A stretch of 64,000 bases of DNA. Source: Deltaproteobacteria bacterium. Its GTDB lineage: Bacteria; Myxococcota_A; Polyangia; Polyangiales; Ga0077539. Position numbers and translations under genes: made by a program. Numbering within the stretch: the first letter of the stretch is position 1; each line of letters starts with the position of its first letter. Positions 1 through 8,486 of the stretch are shown piece by piece. The stretch is from contig JAUXYJ010000079.1 of NCBI GenBank assembly GCA_030694465.1, positions 62,001 to 126,000 on the forward strand, in the 5' to 3' direction. The notes beneath the pieces were generated by a model, which saw nothing but the letters and a program-made list of their open reading frames with translations, was not told where the DNA came from and ran no database searches.

Positions 1-461
1 AAGGTCGAGAAGATCGCGTCGCCGTCGAGGTTGCCGTTTGCACGTGCGGTGAACTGCGCTGCGGTTCCGAGACCGCTCGAGGTGTACTCGTACGAGAAGT
101 AGAACGGATCCGCGATCGCGAAATCAAGCGCCTGCCAGGTCGGAACGTCCCAGTCCGTGATCGCCGCGGTGCGGCGAATGCCTGCGCCGGGGGTTGCCGG
201 TGTCAGCGCGACGGTGATGGGAAACTGCGCTTGGAGGGGTGCGCCCGCGAGGCCGCGGGTCACACGCTCGCCAGTGGCGTAGGTGCTCGAGCTTCGGTAG
301 AGGTAGGCCAACTTGTCGACCGCCTCGGTGGTCTTGGCGCGGCGGAGGTACTTGATCATTGCCGGGATCGCGACTGCGGCGAGAATGCCGAGAATTGCGA
401 CCACGATCATGAGCTCAATGAGGGTAAATCCGCTCTTGTTCTTCTTGAGAAGGGACTTCAT
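1..461 (-). CDS. Type IV prepilin-like protein (3' end cut by window)
   Basis: The reverse strand encodes a short basic leader (MKSLLKKNKSG) followed by FTLIELM, the class III signal peptide cleaved and N-methylated by prepilin peptidase PilD. Glu5 of the mature protein is present, and the hydrophobic N-terminal helix continues through ILGILAAVAIPAM. About 153 residues are visible and the C-terminus lies outside the window. The ATG at 461 has a GGAG about 10 nt upstream. It is a paralogue of the next gene (570-1112), sharing the RRA-K/R-TTEA segment after the helix. A strong sigma-54-type promoter lies 89 nt upstream. It could be the major pilin or a minor pilin/pseudopilin; the sequence alone does not decide. 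Confidence 0.9.
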   Translation of the reverse strand, partial: MKSLLKKNKSGFTLIELMIVVAILGILAAVAIPAMIKYLRRAKTTEAVDKLAYLYRSSSTYATGERVTRGLAGAPLQAQFPITVALTPATPGAGIRRTAAITDWDVPTWQALDFAIADPFYFSYEYTSSGLGTAAQFTARANGNLDGDAIFST

Positions 462-549
462 GGGGTGTGGCTCCAGAGAGTTTGTTGTGTTGGGAGAGTT
501 CAGGGAGCGCTGCGGTGTTGGATGGCTGCAGGCTTCGAGCGAAGAACAA

Positions 550-565
550 TGCAACAGGTGGGCCA
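550..565 (-). promoter_or_regulatory. Sigma-54 (RpoN) type -24/-12 promoter for the 461 prepilin gene
   Basis: On the reverse strand the sequence reads TGGCCC-N5-TTGCA, one base from the consensus TGGCAC-N5-TTGCA. The invariant GG (563-564) and GC (551-552) are separated by exactly 10 nt. It sits between the stop of the second prepilin gene (570) and the start of the first (461). A PilR-like sigma-54 activator is encoded 1.1 kb away on the same strand. Confidence 0.65.
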
Positions 566-569
566 ACGA

Positions 570-1112
570 TTATTCCGTTTCGCGTTCCACGTAGATGCTG
601 TTGGTAAACGAAGCCGTCTCGAACAAGGAGAAAGTGCTGTCGGCATCGAGGTCGCCACGGGCCGATGCGACCCACCAGGCGTCCTGGGTGGGCAGCGTTG
701 AGTATCCCAGGTCCGCGGGCGATGCGCCGGGCACCACGGGGCGCGCTGGGGGGACTCCCGCCACAGTGGAGTATTGGTAATAGACGCGGCCAGTCGGCCG
801 AACCCCGAGCTGCGTCCATCCAGCGGGGACGCCCGAGTACCAGTCGTTGCTGGAGCTTCCGACGGTGGTGGGCCAGTAGTTCGGGATGGTCCCCGAGACG
901 TCTGCATACTGAGCGAATTCGCTGCGATACGACTCTTGGCGCATCCGAATCATGCCGAGCAGATTGTAAGCCTCGGTGGTCCGTGCGCGGCGGGTGTATC
1001 GCGTGAACGAGACGATCGCGATGGAGGCCAGAACACCGAGAATTGTCACGGTGATCATGAGCTCAATCAACGTAAAGCCGCGAAGTTTTGAGCGCGTTGG
1101 ATGATGTTTCAT
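570..1112 (-). CDS. Type IV prepilin-like protein, second paralogue
   Basis: A 180-residue protein with leader MKHHPTRSKLRG followed by FTLIELM and a long hydrophobic helix (ITVTILGVLASIAIVSF), the hallmark of type IV pilins and pseudopilins. The C-terminal domain is rich in Trp, Tyr and Ser (around NDWYSGVPAGW and TQDAWW). I chose the ATG at 1112 because GAGGA lies 9 nt upstream; a GTG 18 nt further up would add six residues without a better ribosome site. The gene follows the PilR-like gene on the same strand after a 521-bp spacer with its own putative sigma-54 promoter. It is likely assembled into a pilus or pseudopilus at the inner membrane. Confidence 0.9.
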   Translation of the reverse strand: MKHHPTRSKLRGFTLIELMITVTILGVLASIAIVSFTRYTRRARTTEAYNLLGMIRMRQESYRSEFAQYADVSGTIPNYWPTTVGSSSNDWYSGVPAGWTQLGVRPTGRVYYQYSTVAGVPPARPVVPGASPADLGYSTLPTQDAWWVASARGDLDADSTFSLFETASFTNSIYVERETE

Positions 1113-1223
1113 TCGCGAATTTCCTCGCACAGGAGAGAAAGCCTAGCGGCAAAAGAGAAGGACGACGGTGACAACCCAGGGAGACCGCGGGACGAGCTTG
1201 ACGCTCTTGAGAGCGCAAAACCC

Positions 1224-1240
1224 TGCAAATAGCTCACCGC
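1224..1240 (-). promoter_or_regulatory. Possible sigma-54 promoter for the 570-1112 prepilin gene
   Basis: On the reverse strand the sequence is CGGTGAGCTATTTGCA. The GG (1237-1238) and GC (1225-1226) are 10 nt apart as sigma-54 requires, and the -12 element TTTGCA is good. The -24 element matches only at GG. It lies 112 nt upstream of the prepilin start. It is weaker than the one at 550-565. Confidence 0.45.
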
Positions 1241-1295
1241 AGCGCCGATCGTAGCGGACATGCAGGCGGACGCGGAGAGTTGTGCACACGAACGC

Positions 1296-1344
1296 GACAA
1301 TTTTGGGCCCACGGGGTGACAATTTTTGGCAGGCCCACAGGGTG
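1296..1344. repeat. Imperfect tandem repeat, candidate enhancer-binding site
   Basis: Two head-to-tail copies (1296-1318 and 1318-1344) share GACAATTTT followed by GGCCCAC and GGGTG. They lie 58-106 nt upstream of the -24 GG of the putative sigma-54 promoter. That is the distance at which NtrC-family activators usually bind. Binding by the adjacent PilR-like protein is inferred. Confidence 0.45.
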
Positions 1345-1633
1345 TGTATTTGCAGGCCGAGTGCGCGTCGTCGGCCTCTCGCACGTGGGCCCGCTCGATC
1401 CTTCGCGGGCTTACACACTTAGTACCACGTGGGCTAATTCAGCACAAAGACACACAGAGCACGACGATGTCGGTCTTCGCCCGAATCGCACCTAGGTGCT
1501 TCAACGGGAAACGATGTAACAACACGAATTCCGTCTGTGGGGAGGGCTCCTTCGCGAGGAGCCCATCGATCTCTGCGCTGGGTCCCTGCCCCATTCTCCC
1601 GCTGTGCCCAAGAGCACCACGAGGGGGGGGCCC

Positions 1634-3052
1634 TTAGTCGTCTTGTGCGAGGTCGTCGTCTTTGGCGAGTCCAAGCTTCGTGAGCCGGTATCGAAACGAA
1701 CGAAACGACAGCCCCACCAACGCCGCCGCTTTGGTACGCACACCGCGGCTTCGCGTGAGCGCTTGGAGCAAGAGTGAGCGCTCGATGTTCTCGAGGTACT
1801 GCTCGATGTGTAGGCCCTCGTCGGGGAGCACGGCTTCGAGGTCGTTGGATGCAGGCTGTCCTGCGATTTCAGGGGGCAAATCACGGAGCTCGATGCGCAG
1901 GCCCGCGGAGAGAGCGACCGCGCGTTCGACCGCATTTTCGAGCTCGCGCACGTTGCCCGGAAACGGATGACTCACGAGGGCGGCCGTCGCTTCGGCCGAA
2001 AACGAGGTCATGGGGCGGTTGTGTTCGGCCGCGAACCGCGCGCGAAAATGCTCGGCCAAGAGCGGGATGTCTTCGCTGCGTTCGCGCAAGGGCGGGAGAT
2101 GAAGTCTCAGCACGTTGAGCCGGTAATAGAGGTCTTGGCGAAACTTTCCGGCTTTGACCTCGGCCTCGAGGTTCTTGTTGGTCGCGGCCACGATGCGCAC
2201 ATCGACGGCGACCTCATGACTCGCGCCGATACCACGCACTTTGCGCTCTTGAAGCACCCGCAGGAGCTTGACCTGGAGCGCGATGGGCAGCTCGCCGATT
2301 TCGTCGAGAAACAGGGTGCCCCCGTCGGCCTCGCGGATCAGGCCCTCGCGGCGCGAGGTCGCCCCCGTGAAGACGCCCTTTTCGTGACCAAAGAGCTCGC
2401 TCTCAAGAAGAGTCTCGGGGATCGCTCCGCAGTTGATCACCACGAGGGGTTTGCGGCTGCGCTCGGACGCGTTGTGGAGCATCCGGGCGAACACTTCTTT
2501 GCCCGTGCCGCTCTCGCCAGTGATCAACACGTTGACCTTGGAGGGCGCTGCGCGTCGCACGAGATCAATCGCTTGCTCAAGGGCTGCGCTTCGTCCGACC
2601 AAGAGCGCATCGTTAGGGCCCGAGCGCATCGAGCGGGTCACCGCGCGGAGGTGTTCGTTGTCCCGGATGAGCAGGCGTTTTTCGAGGGCCTTGTCGACCT
2701 GCGCGCGCGCCGTGGCCAAATCCAGCGGCTTCTCAACGTAACCATAAGCGCCCAGACGCATGGCCTCGACGGCGGTCTCGACCGAAGCGTGCGCGGTCAC
2801 CATCAGGACCTGGGTCTCTGCGCTGTGCTCTCTCGCGGCCCGGATGACATCGAGCCCGGAGCCTCCTGGCATGACCAAATCCGTAATCACCAGGTCAAAC
2901 GCAGGAGAAGCGTGCGCAATTGCTGAGCGGGCAGAGGCGACATCGATCGCGTCGATCACTTCGTGCCCTGCGCGCGAGAGCATCACACGGAGCATTTGGC
3001 GGAGCGAAGGCTCGTCGTCGACCACGAGGACGCGCGCGGGGCCAATGGTCAT
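1634..3052 (-). CDS. pilR: PilR-like NtrC-family sigma-54 activator
   Basis: A 472-residue response regulator with three domains. The receiver domain (about 6-120) has acidic residues D12/D13, phospho-acceptor D58 and K108. The sigma-54 AAA+ domain (about 150-390) has Walker A GESGTGKE (179-186) and the Walker B segment GGTLFLDEIGEL. The C-terminal Fis-type helix-turn-helix ends with SFRSFRYRL, typical of PilR. The sigma-54 contact loop is GVFTGA (226-231) rather than GAFTGA. It likely activates the two neighbouring prepilin genes. Its start overlaps the stop of the upstream methyltransferase gene (ATGA). No pilS-like kinase gene is adjacent, so the partner kinase must be elsewhere. The pilR name rests on domain order, C-terminal motif and neighbours. 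Confidence 0.85.
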   Translation of the reverse strand: MTIGPARVLVVDDEPSLRQMLRVMLSRAGHEVIDAIDVASARSAIAHASPAFDLVITDLVMPGGSGLDVIRAAREHSAETQVLMVTAHASVETAVEAMRLGAYGYVEKPLDLATARAQVDKALEKRLLIRDNEHLRAVTRSMRSGPNDALLVGRSAALEQAIDLVRRAAPSKVNVLITGESGTGKEVFARMLHNASERSRKPLVVINCGAIPETLLESELFGHEKGVFTGATSRREGLIREADGGTLFLDEIGELPIALQVKLLRVLQERKVRGIGASHEVAVDVRIVAATNKNLEAEVKAGKFRQDLYYRLNVLRLHLPPLRERSEDIPLLAEHFRARFAAEHNRPMTSFSAEATAALVSHPFPGNVRELENAVERAVALSAGLRIELRDLPPEIAGQPASNDLEAVLPDEGLHIEQYLENIERSLLLQALTRSRGVRTKAAALVGLSFRSFRYRLTKLGLAKDDDLAQDD

Positions 3053-3753
3053 CGACGACGGTACTCTGCGACGAGAAATCCAGCCAAATTTGCTAGTGGA
3101 GTGGTTCGAACAGCGAGCTCGGCTTGCCTAAAGAGGGCGCCGAGCGAGTGTGAGCGAAACACCGCGGCCGCGGGTGTCACCGTGCGCACACCATGAAAGC
3201 GGACAAACTCGAAACCCGCTGGACAGAGCGCGCGCGCTTGTGAGGGCGAATCGTAGCGCGTGTACACCGCGGACTCTGTTGTTTTTGCTGAGATTTTGCC
3301 CGCAGGACCCAGGGTCTTCGCGAGATAACGCAGGCTGTACGGGTTGTAAAACTCAGCCAAGATCGTCCCTCCCGGAGCGGTCACGCGTGCCATCTCAGAC
3401 AGCGCGAGCCCGATGTCTTCGACATGCGCGAGGACCTTAAACGAGCAGGTGAGATCAAACGAATCGTCGTCAAACGGGAGCGACGTTGCGCTGGCCTCTT
3501 GGACATCGAGACCCTTCGACCGCGCGTGCTCGAGCATCCCTGGCGAGAGGTCGATGCCTTTGGCCTCACGTGCGACTTCGGCAAGACGCATGAGAATCAA
3601 GCCCGTGCCGCAGCCCACCTCAAGCACACGGCGATCGCGCGCGAAGGGGATCGCGGCAGCGAGCTCAAGATCGTCGATCATCTGGTGATAGCCTTGGCCA
3701 CGTTCGCGCTCGTACCATTGGCTAAATTCGTCGTAATAGCTGCGATTTTCCAT
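3049..3753 (-). CDS. Class I SAM-dependent methyltransferase
   Basis: A 234-residue protein with the Rossmann methyltransferase motif I VLEVGCGTG (about 43-51), an acidic post-motif (GIDLSPGML), and the ATSLPFDDDSFD segment typical of the UbiE/Methyltransf_11 group. It probably methylates a small molecule or lipid; the substrate cannot be told. It sits between a glycosyltransferase gene (47 nt upstream) and the pilR-like gene, with which it shares an ATGA overlap, so the three probably form an operon. No clear Shine-Dalgarno sequence precedes the ATG at 3753. Confidence 0.85.
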   Translation of the reverse strand: MENRSYYDEFSQWYERERGQGYHQMIDDLELAAAIPFARDRRVLEVGCGTGLILMRLAEVAREAKGIDLSPGMLEHARSKGLDVQEASATSLPFDDDSFDLTCSFKVLAHVEDIGLALSEMARVTAPGGTILAEFYNPYSLRYLAKTLGPAGKISAKTTESAVYTRYDSPSQARALCPAGFEFVRFHGVRTVTPAAAVFRSHSLGALFRQAELAVRTTPLANLAGFLVAEYRRR

Positions 3754-3799
3754 AGAAAATGTGTCTCAAAGAGCAAAAAATCAGGGTCGTTCTTGTGCA

Positions 3800-4885
3800 C
3801 TATCCTGCGTGCACAAGCTCGTCGTAGAGGGTCTCGTATTGGGATGCAATGACCGAAGGGTCGCAGGTCCGTCGGACCCATTGGGCGGCTTCTGCAGTGC
3901 GTGCAACGATGGGCTCTGTGCGCTCGCTCCATGCGCGATGGGCGTACATCAAGGCCTGCGGATCACCATTGCGAATCGCTTCACATGCGCCGCTCGCGCT
4001 GAGCTCCTCTGCGGCGCTGGATTCACCGACGACACAGGGGACACCAAGCACAAGGGACTCAAGCAATACGAGCGGCCAGTCCATCTTGGCGTGGAGCGTA
4101 TCGGTGACCAGAGACAACACACTCGCGCCGGCGATCACGGCATGAATATCCTGGATTTCTCCAAGCCATTCGACACGTGCTCCGAGCGCGATGGCTTCGC
4201 GCTTGAGTCTCTCTTGTGCGTCTCTCGCGGCGAGTGTCTTGGGGCGCGCGGCGATCACGTGCAGCCGCGATCGATCGGCTGCTGCGGCACGGATAAAGGT
4301 CTGCGCGCCGTTGCCAAATTCGAGATCACCCGCGTAGAGCACATAGGGCTCGTGCAGCGCATATCGGTCTCGCATCGCCTGGATTTGTTCAGGCAGAACT
4401 GACGGCACAGTGAGCGCAGGTGGGATCACGGTGCACTGCACACCGACGCTGTCGAGCCGTCTCCGTGTGTGCGACGAGAGCACCACGACACGCTTGGCAA
4501 AGAGCTGCGACACGACGGCCTCGAGGGAGTCGGGAGCGGACGCGATCGTGTGGATTGTGCGGTGTTGCATGCGCTTTGCGAGCGCCACGGCGCGCCCCGC
4601 GACGAGGGTCACTGGGTTGGGCGCGAAGAAGAAATGCCAGAGCGCGACGCTGGGACCCAACGCGAGCCGCGCGAACACACGCGCGTTCGCCGCGCGAGAG
4701 GGCGCATAGAGGCCGGCTTGAGCATAGACGCGCTCGCTCGTGACGCCGGCAAGCGGAGAATCGGCCGGGGTCAAGACGCGTGGTCGATAGCGGGTCAGTC
4801 CGCGCGCGAGGTCACGGACGAGGTTCTTGTTGCTGTCGGTCCACGGAGGAGCGACGGGCTTGGATACAAAGAGGACTTCGCGCAT
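3800..4885 (-). CDS. GT-B fold glycosyltransferase (family 4-like)
   Basis: A 361-residue protein with the two-lobed plan of family 1/4 glycosyltransferases. The N-terminal lobe opens with MREVLFVSKPVAPPWTDSN. The C-terminal lobe contains VLYAGDLEFGNGAQTFIRA (donor-domain start) and the E-x7-E-like stretch PLVLLESLVLGVPCVV followed by AAEELSA. It would transfer a nucleotide-activated sugar to an envelope or small-molecule acceptor. It heads the likely operon glycosyltransferase-methyltransferase-pilR. The ATG at 4885 lacks a strong ribosome site. Its acceptor and donor are unknown. Confidence 0.8.
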   Translation of the reverse strand: MREVLFVSKPVAPPWTDSNKNLVRDLARGLTRYRPRVLTPADSPLAGVTSERVYAQAGLYAPSRAANARVFARLALGPSVALWHFFFAPNPVTLVAGRAVALAKRMQHRTIHTIASAPDSLEAVVSQLFAKRVVVLSSHTRRRLDSVGVQCTVIPPALTVPSVLPEQIQAMRDRYALHEPYVLYAGDLEFGNGAQTFIRAAAADRSRLHVIAARPKTLAARDAQERLKREAIALGARVEWLGEIQDIHAVIAGASVLSLVTDTLHAKMDWPLVLLESLVLGVPCVVGESSAAEELSASGACEAIRNGDPQALMYAHRAWSERTEPIVARTAEAAQWVRRTCDPSVIASQYETLYDELVHAG

Positions 4886-4930
4886 CGCTGGGAGTGTGAG
4901 GGTATGTGCGTAGGTTGCACGGATGTCACG

Positions 4931-4958
4931 TTGACGGGGGGCACAGGCGGTTTATACG
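4931..4958 (+). promoter_or_regulatory. Sigma-70-like promoter with nearly leaderless transcript
   Basis: TTGACG (4931-4936) and TATACG (4953-4958) are separated by 16 nt. Transcription would begin about 4964-4966, only a few bases before the ATG at 4969, and no Shine-Dalgarno sequence precedes that ATG. The match to the -35/-10 consensus is good for such GC-rich DNA. Confidence 0.5.
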
Positions 4959-4968
4959 GTCGATCGCG

Positions 4969-5430
4969 ATGACGCAAAACGACGAACGTGATTCGGTGCT
5001 GCCGCCACCTGTGCCGGACGACGAGAATCGAGAACCGCAGGGCAAAAGGCCCAAAAAGCTCATCGACCGGATCTTTAAGCGCTCGATTGAGTCGGGATTC
5101 GAGGCGATCAGCAAGAGCGAAGACACGTTTAGGTTTGTGGTCGACAAGTTCAAGGATCGAGAGCTCGCGCAGCTTGCGTTGGACCAGATCGACGAGACAA
5201 AGAACGGTCTTTATCGCGCAGTCGCCAAGGAAATGCGTGATTTCTTAGAGAACACGTCGCTCGCGAGTGAGCTCAAGAATGCCCTTACGGGCCTCGCGTT
5301 TGAAGTGAAAATGGAGATCCGCTTTAAGGCTACGGACGATGATGGGCGCACAACCATTCGGCCCACAGCAGACGTCGATGTGACCATGAAGGATCGAGAC
5401 GACAGGGCGAAAGACCGCTCAAAACGCTGA
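4969..5430 (+). CDS. Conserved-looking hypothetical protein, 153 aa
   Basis: I do not recognise the family. The N-terminus is acidic and Pro-rich (ERDSVLPPPVPDDENREP). A charged, probably helical core follows (FKRSIESGFEAISKSEDTF and FVVDKFKDRELAQLALDQI). The end alternates beta-like and charged segments (FEVKMEIRFKATDDDGR). No signal peptide or membrane segment is visible, so it is probably cytosolic. I chose the ATG at 4969 over an in-frame start 63 nt upstream, because the upstream part overlaps the promoter and lacks protein-like composition. It stands between the divergent glycosyltransferase gene and hutU. Confidence 0.7.
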   Translation: MTQNDERDSVLPPPVPDDENREPQGKRPKKLIDRIFKRSIESGFEAISKSEDTFRFVVDKFKDRELAQLALDQIDETKNGLYRAVAKEMRDFLENTSLASELKNALTGLAFEVKMEIRFKATDDDGRTTIRPTADVDVTMKDRDDRAKDRSKR

Positions 5431-5489
5431 GTATTGTCTTACGCACGGGCACGCACTGGAGGGGCATTGGTGCTAGCGTCACGCCCGTT

Positions 5490-7151
5490 ATGACTACCGG
5501 ACCAAGAGATCTGCGGGCTGCTCGTGGAAGCGAGCTCAGTTGCAAGGGCTGGACGCAAGAAGCTGCGTTAAGAATGCTGATGAACAACCTCGACGCAGAG
5601 GTTGCTGAGCGTCCTCAGGACCTCGTGGTGTACGGCGGCACGGGCAAGGCCGCGCGCAACTGGGCTGCGTTTGACGTGATTGTTCGTGAGCTGCAAGCGC
5701 TTGAGTCCGACGAGACCCTGTTGATTCAGTCCGGGAAGGCCGTCGGGAAGTTTCGGACGCATGCAGATGCGCCGCGCGTTTTGTTAGCAAATTCGCTGCT
5801 AGTCCCGAAGTGGGCGAACTGGGAACACTTTCGCGAGCTCGAAGCTGCCGGGCTGATGATGTACGGGCAGATGACGGCGGGCTCGTGGATTTACATCGGC
5901 ACGCAGGGGATCTTGCAGGGCACCTACGAGACCTTCGCAGAAGCGGGACGGCAGCACTTTGGCGGGAGCTGGAAGGGTCGCTGGATTCTCACCGCGGGCC
6001 TCGGCGGAATGGGCGGAGCGCAGCCCCTCGCCGCCACCATGAATGGTGCAAATTGCCTCGCCGTTGACGTCGACGCGACGCGAGTACAGAGGCGCCTCGA
6101 GACGCGCTACCTCGATGAAGTCGCTAGCTCGCTCGATCAAGCTCTTGCGATGATTGAGCGGGCTTGCGCCGCCGGAGAAGCGCGCTCGATCGGGCTGGTC
6201 GCCAACGCCGCGGATGTGTATCCCGAGCTTGTGCGCCGCGGGGTGCTGCCGGATTTTGTGACCGAGCAGACGAGCGCACATGATCCGCTGCGCGGGTACA
6301 TTCCACCTGGATATTCGCTAGAGAAGGCAGCAATCTTGCGCGAAGCAAATCCCGACGAGTACATCAAGCTTGCGCGCGAAGGGATGGTGCTCGAGATCCG
6401 CGCGATGCGCGAGATGCAGCGCCGAGGTGTCTTCGCGTGCGATTACGGAAACAACATCCGGGCCGAGGCAAAGCAGGCCGGCGCCGAGGACGCGTTTGAG
6501 ATCCCGGGATTTGTTCCTGCGTATATCCGTCCGCAATTTTGCACGGGGCGCGGACCTTTTCGTTGGGTCGCGCTGTCGGGTGATCCCGCGGACATCGCCG
6601 CGACCGATCGCGCGGTGCTCGAGGCTGTGCCGGATGATCCCTCGCTGCGTCGCTGGATCGAGCTGGCTCAAGAGCGTGTCGCGTTTCAGGGGCTCCCTGC
6701 GCGTATTTGTTGGCTTGGCTATGGCGAACGCGCGCGGGTTGGGCTGGCCTTCAACGACCTCGTCCGACGCGGCGTGGTCAAAGCGCCGATTGTCATCGGG
6801 CGCGATCATCTCGATTGTGGCTCTGTCGCGTCGCCCAACCGTGAGACCGAGGCCATGCGAGACGGGTCCGACGCTGTCGCAGATTGGCCCATTCTTAACG
6901 CGCTCATCAACTGCGCCTCGGGCGCATCGTGGGTCAGCGTGCACCACGGCGGCGGCGTGGGAATGGGCTACTCGATTCACGCGGGCATGGTGGTCGTCGC
7001 CGACGGGACCGACGAGGCAGATCGCCGGCTGGAGCGTGTGCTCACCAGCGATCCAGGCATGGGGGTCATTCGACACGCGGACGCCGGCTACGAAGACGCC
7101 GTGGCGTGTGCCGAAGAGCGCGGCGTACACGTTCCTCACCGCGTGACGTGA
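5490..7151 (+). CDS. hutU: Urocanate hydratase
   Basis: A 553-residue protein, the usual length for HutU. It converts urocanate to 4-imidazolone-5-propionate, the second step of histidine degradation, using tightly bound NAD. Recognisable segments are LVVYGGTGKAARNW, GKAVGKFRTHADAPRVLLANS, TAGSWIYIGTQGILQGTYE, LTAGLGGMGGAQPLA (NAD-binding glycine loop) and FCTGRGPFRWVALSG, where the family's catalytic-site Cys region lies. The C-terminal HHGGGVGMGYSIHAG is also diagnostic. Its TGA overlaps the ATG of hutI by one base, so the two are translationally coupled. No hutH or hutG is in the window. Confidence 0.97.
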   Translation: MTTGPRDLRAARGSELSCKGWTQEAALRMLMNNLDAEVAERPQDLVVYGGTGKAARNWAAFDVIVRELQALESDETLLIQSGKAVGKFRTHADAPRVLLANSLLVPKWANWEHFRELEAAGLMMYGQMTAGSWIYIGTQGILQGTYETFAEAGRQHFGGSWKGRWILTAGLGGMGGAQPLAATMNGANCLAVDVDATRVQRRLETRYLDEVASSLDQALAMIERACAAGEARSIGLVANAADVYPELVRRGVLPDFVTEQTSAHDPLRGYIPPGYSLEKAAILREANPDEYIKLAREGMVLEIRAMREMQRRGVFACDYGNNIRAEAKQAGAEDAFEIPGFVPAYIRPQFCTGRGPFRWVALSGDPADIAATDRAVLEAVPDDPSLRRWIELAQERVAFQGLPARICWLGYGERARVGLAFNDLVRRGVVKAPIVIGRDHLDCGSVASPNRETEAMRDGSDAVADWPILNALINCASGASWVSVHHGGGVGMGYSIHAGMVVVADGTDEADRRLERVLTSDPGMGVIRHADAGYEDAVACAEERGVHVPHRVT

Positions 7152-8434
7152 TGACGAGCGTACCCACGCGGATTCTGCTCCGGCACGCACGCGAATTGCT
7201 CACGATGGACGGCGCGGCGCTCGATCCAAAGCGACCTCATGACACCGCCCCGCTCGCGATGATCTTGGACGGCGCAGTGCTGATCGAGCACGGCGTCATC
7301 GCCGATGTGGGCACGACGGCTTCGCTGTGTGCTCGGACACGTATCGATGCCGACACTTTAGTCGTCGATGTGGGCGATCGTGTGATCGCGCCGGGGCTCA
7401 TTGACTCGCACACCCACAGCCTCTTCGTTGGGCACCGTGCAGACGAGTTTGTAGCGCGGATTGAGGGCGCGAGTTATGCCGAGATCGCGGCGAAGGGCGG
7501 CGGAATCGCTCGCTCTGTGCGCGAACTTCGTCAGGCAAAAGACAGCGAATTGGATGGTTCATTGCATGCGCGATTGAGGCGCATGGTTCGCTACGGAGTG
7601 ACCACAGTCGAGTGCAAATCAGGCTATGGGCTTGATACCGAGAGTGAGCTGCGTTCGCTCGCTGCGATGGAGCGCGCAGAGGCGTCGAGCGGACTGACGG
7701 TGCTCCGCACATTCTTGCCGCTGCATGCGGTAGACCCCTCGCTGCGGACCCTGCCCGAGGGTCGCGCGAGGTTTCTAAAGCGCACCCTCGAAGAGACGGT
7801 CGTGACGGTCTTGCGTGAGGCCCGACCCCACTTTGTCGATGCCTACATCGATGGTCCTGGCTTCTCGGTCGAAGAGACGCGACCGCTGCTCGAGGCTGCG
7901 CGCAATGCGGGCACTGCGGTGCGGCTTCATGTGGGTCAATTCGCGGACGTGGGAGGCGCAGAGCTCGCCGCGGAGTTTGCCGCTGCAAGCGCGGATCACT
8001 TGGAATTTATCTCGGATTCTGGGATGGCAGCGATGGCACACGCCGGGGTCGTCGCGACGTTGTTGCCGGGCGCGGCGTTCTCGCTTGGGCAGACGATGCC
8101 AGACGGGCGACGAATGCGAGACGCGGGATTGAGCGTCGCTGTGGCGACCGATTGCAATCCTGGCACGAGCTATCTCGAGAACCTCCCGCTCGCCGCGGCG
8201 TTTGCTGTGCGCTCATGCGGACTCTCGACGGTCGAAGCGTGGTGCGCGATCACGCGCGTCGCGGCGCACTCGCTGCGGCTCAATACAGGCAAAATCGCAG
8301 TCGGATCGCCTGCATCGCTGTGCGTGTTAGACATCCCAACGTGGACCGCGTTGCCCTACGCGATCGGCAGCGTGCAAGCCGACTGGGTCTATCATCGAGG
8401 TCGGGTGTTGCACGACCGCATGCGCGAATCGTGA
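7151..8434 (+). CDS. hutI: Imidazolonepropionase
   Basis: A 427-residue amidohydrolase-superfamily enzyme that opens 4-imidazolone-5-propionate to N-formimino-glutamate, the third step of histidine degradation. The metal-binding H-x-H is in PGLIDSHTHSLFVGHR (H87, H89). The family's KSGYGL and ATDCNPGTS signatures are present, the latter carrying the catalytic Asp. The ATG at 7151 overlaps the hutU stop (TGATG); an open frame extends further upstream but lies inside hutU. It is cytosolic and acts directly on the product of HutU. Confidence 0.96.
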   Translation: MTSVPTRILLRHARELLTMDGAALDPKRPHDTAPLAMILDGAVLIEHGVIADVGTTASLCARTRIDADTLVVDVGDRVIAPGLIDSHTHSLFVGHRADEFVARIEGASYAEIAAKGGGIARSVRELRQAKDSELDGSLHARLRRMVRYGVTTVECKSGYGLDTESELRSLAAMERAEASSGLTVLRTFLPLHAVDPSLRTLPEGRARFLKRTLEETVVTVLREARPHFVDAYIDGPGFSVEETRPLLEAARNAGTAVRLHVGQFADVGGAELAAEFAAASADHLEFISDSGMAAMAHAGVVATLLPGAAFSLGQTMPDGRRMRDAGLSVAVATDCNPGTSYLENLPLAAAFAVRSCGLSTVEAWCAITRVAAHSLRLNTGKIAVGSPASLCVLDIPTWTALPYAIGSVQADWVYHRGRVLHDRMRES

Positions 8435-8486
8435 GTGATTTGTCCTGGCTTCTACGCTGAGATTTCCGCTCTAATCGTCGCAAAGC

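Larger units (their letters stand above)
1113..1633. other. Intergenic region between pilR-like and prepilin genes
   Basis: About 520 bases without a convincing gene. It holds a putative sigma-54 promoter (1224-1240), an upstream tandem imperfect repeat (1296-1344) and a run of eight G (1623-1630) next to the stop codon of the pilR-like gene. Short open frames here lack ribosome sites and look like random GC-rich frames. Confidence 0.6.

Noticed and set aside
1967..2926. 319-codon + strand open frame
   Set aside because: Antisense to the pilR-like gene.
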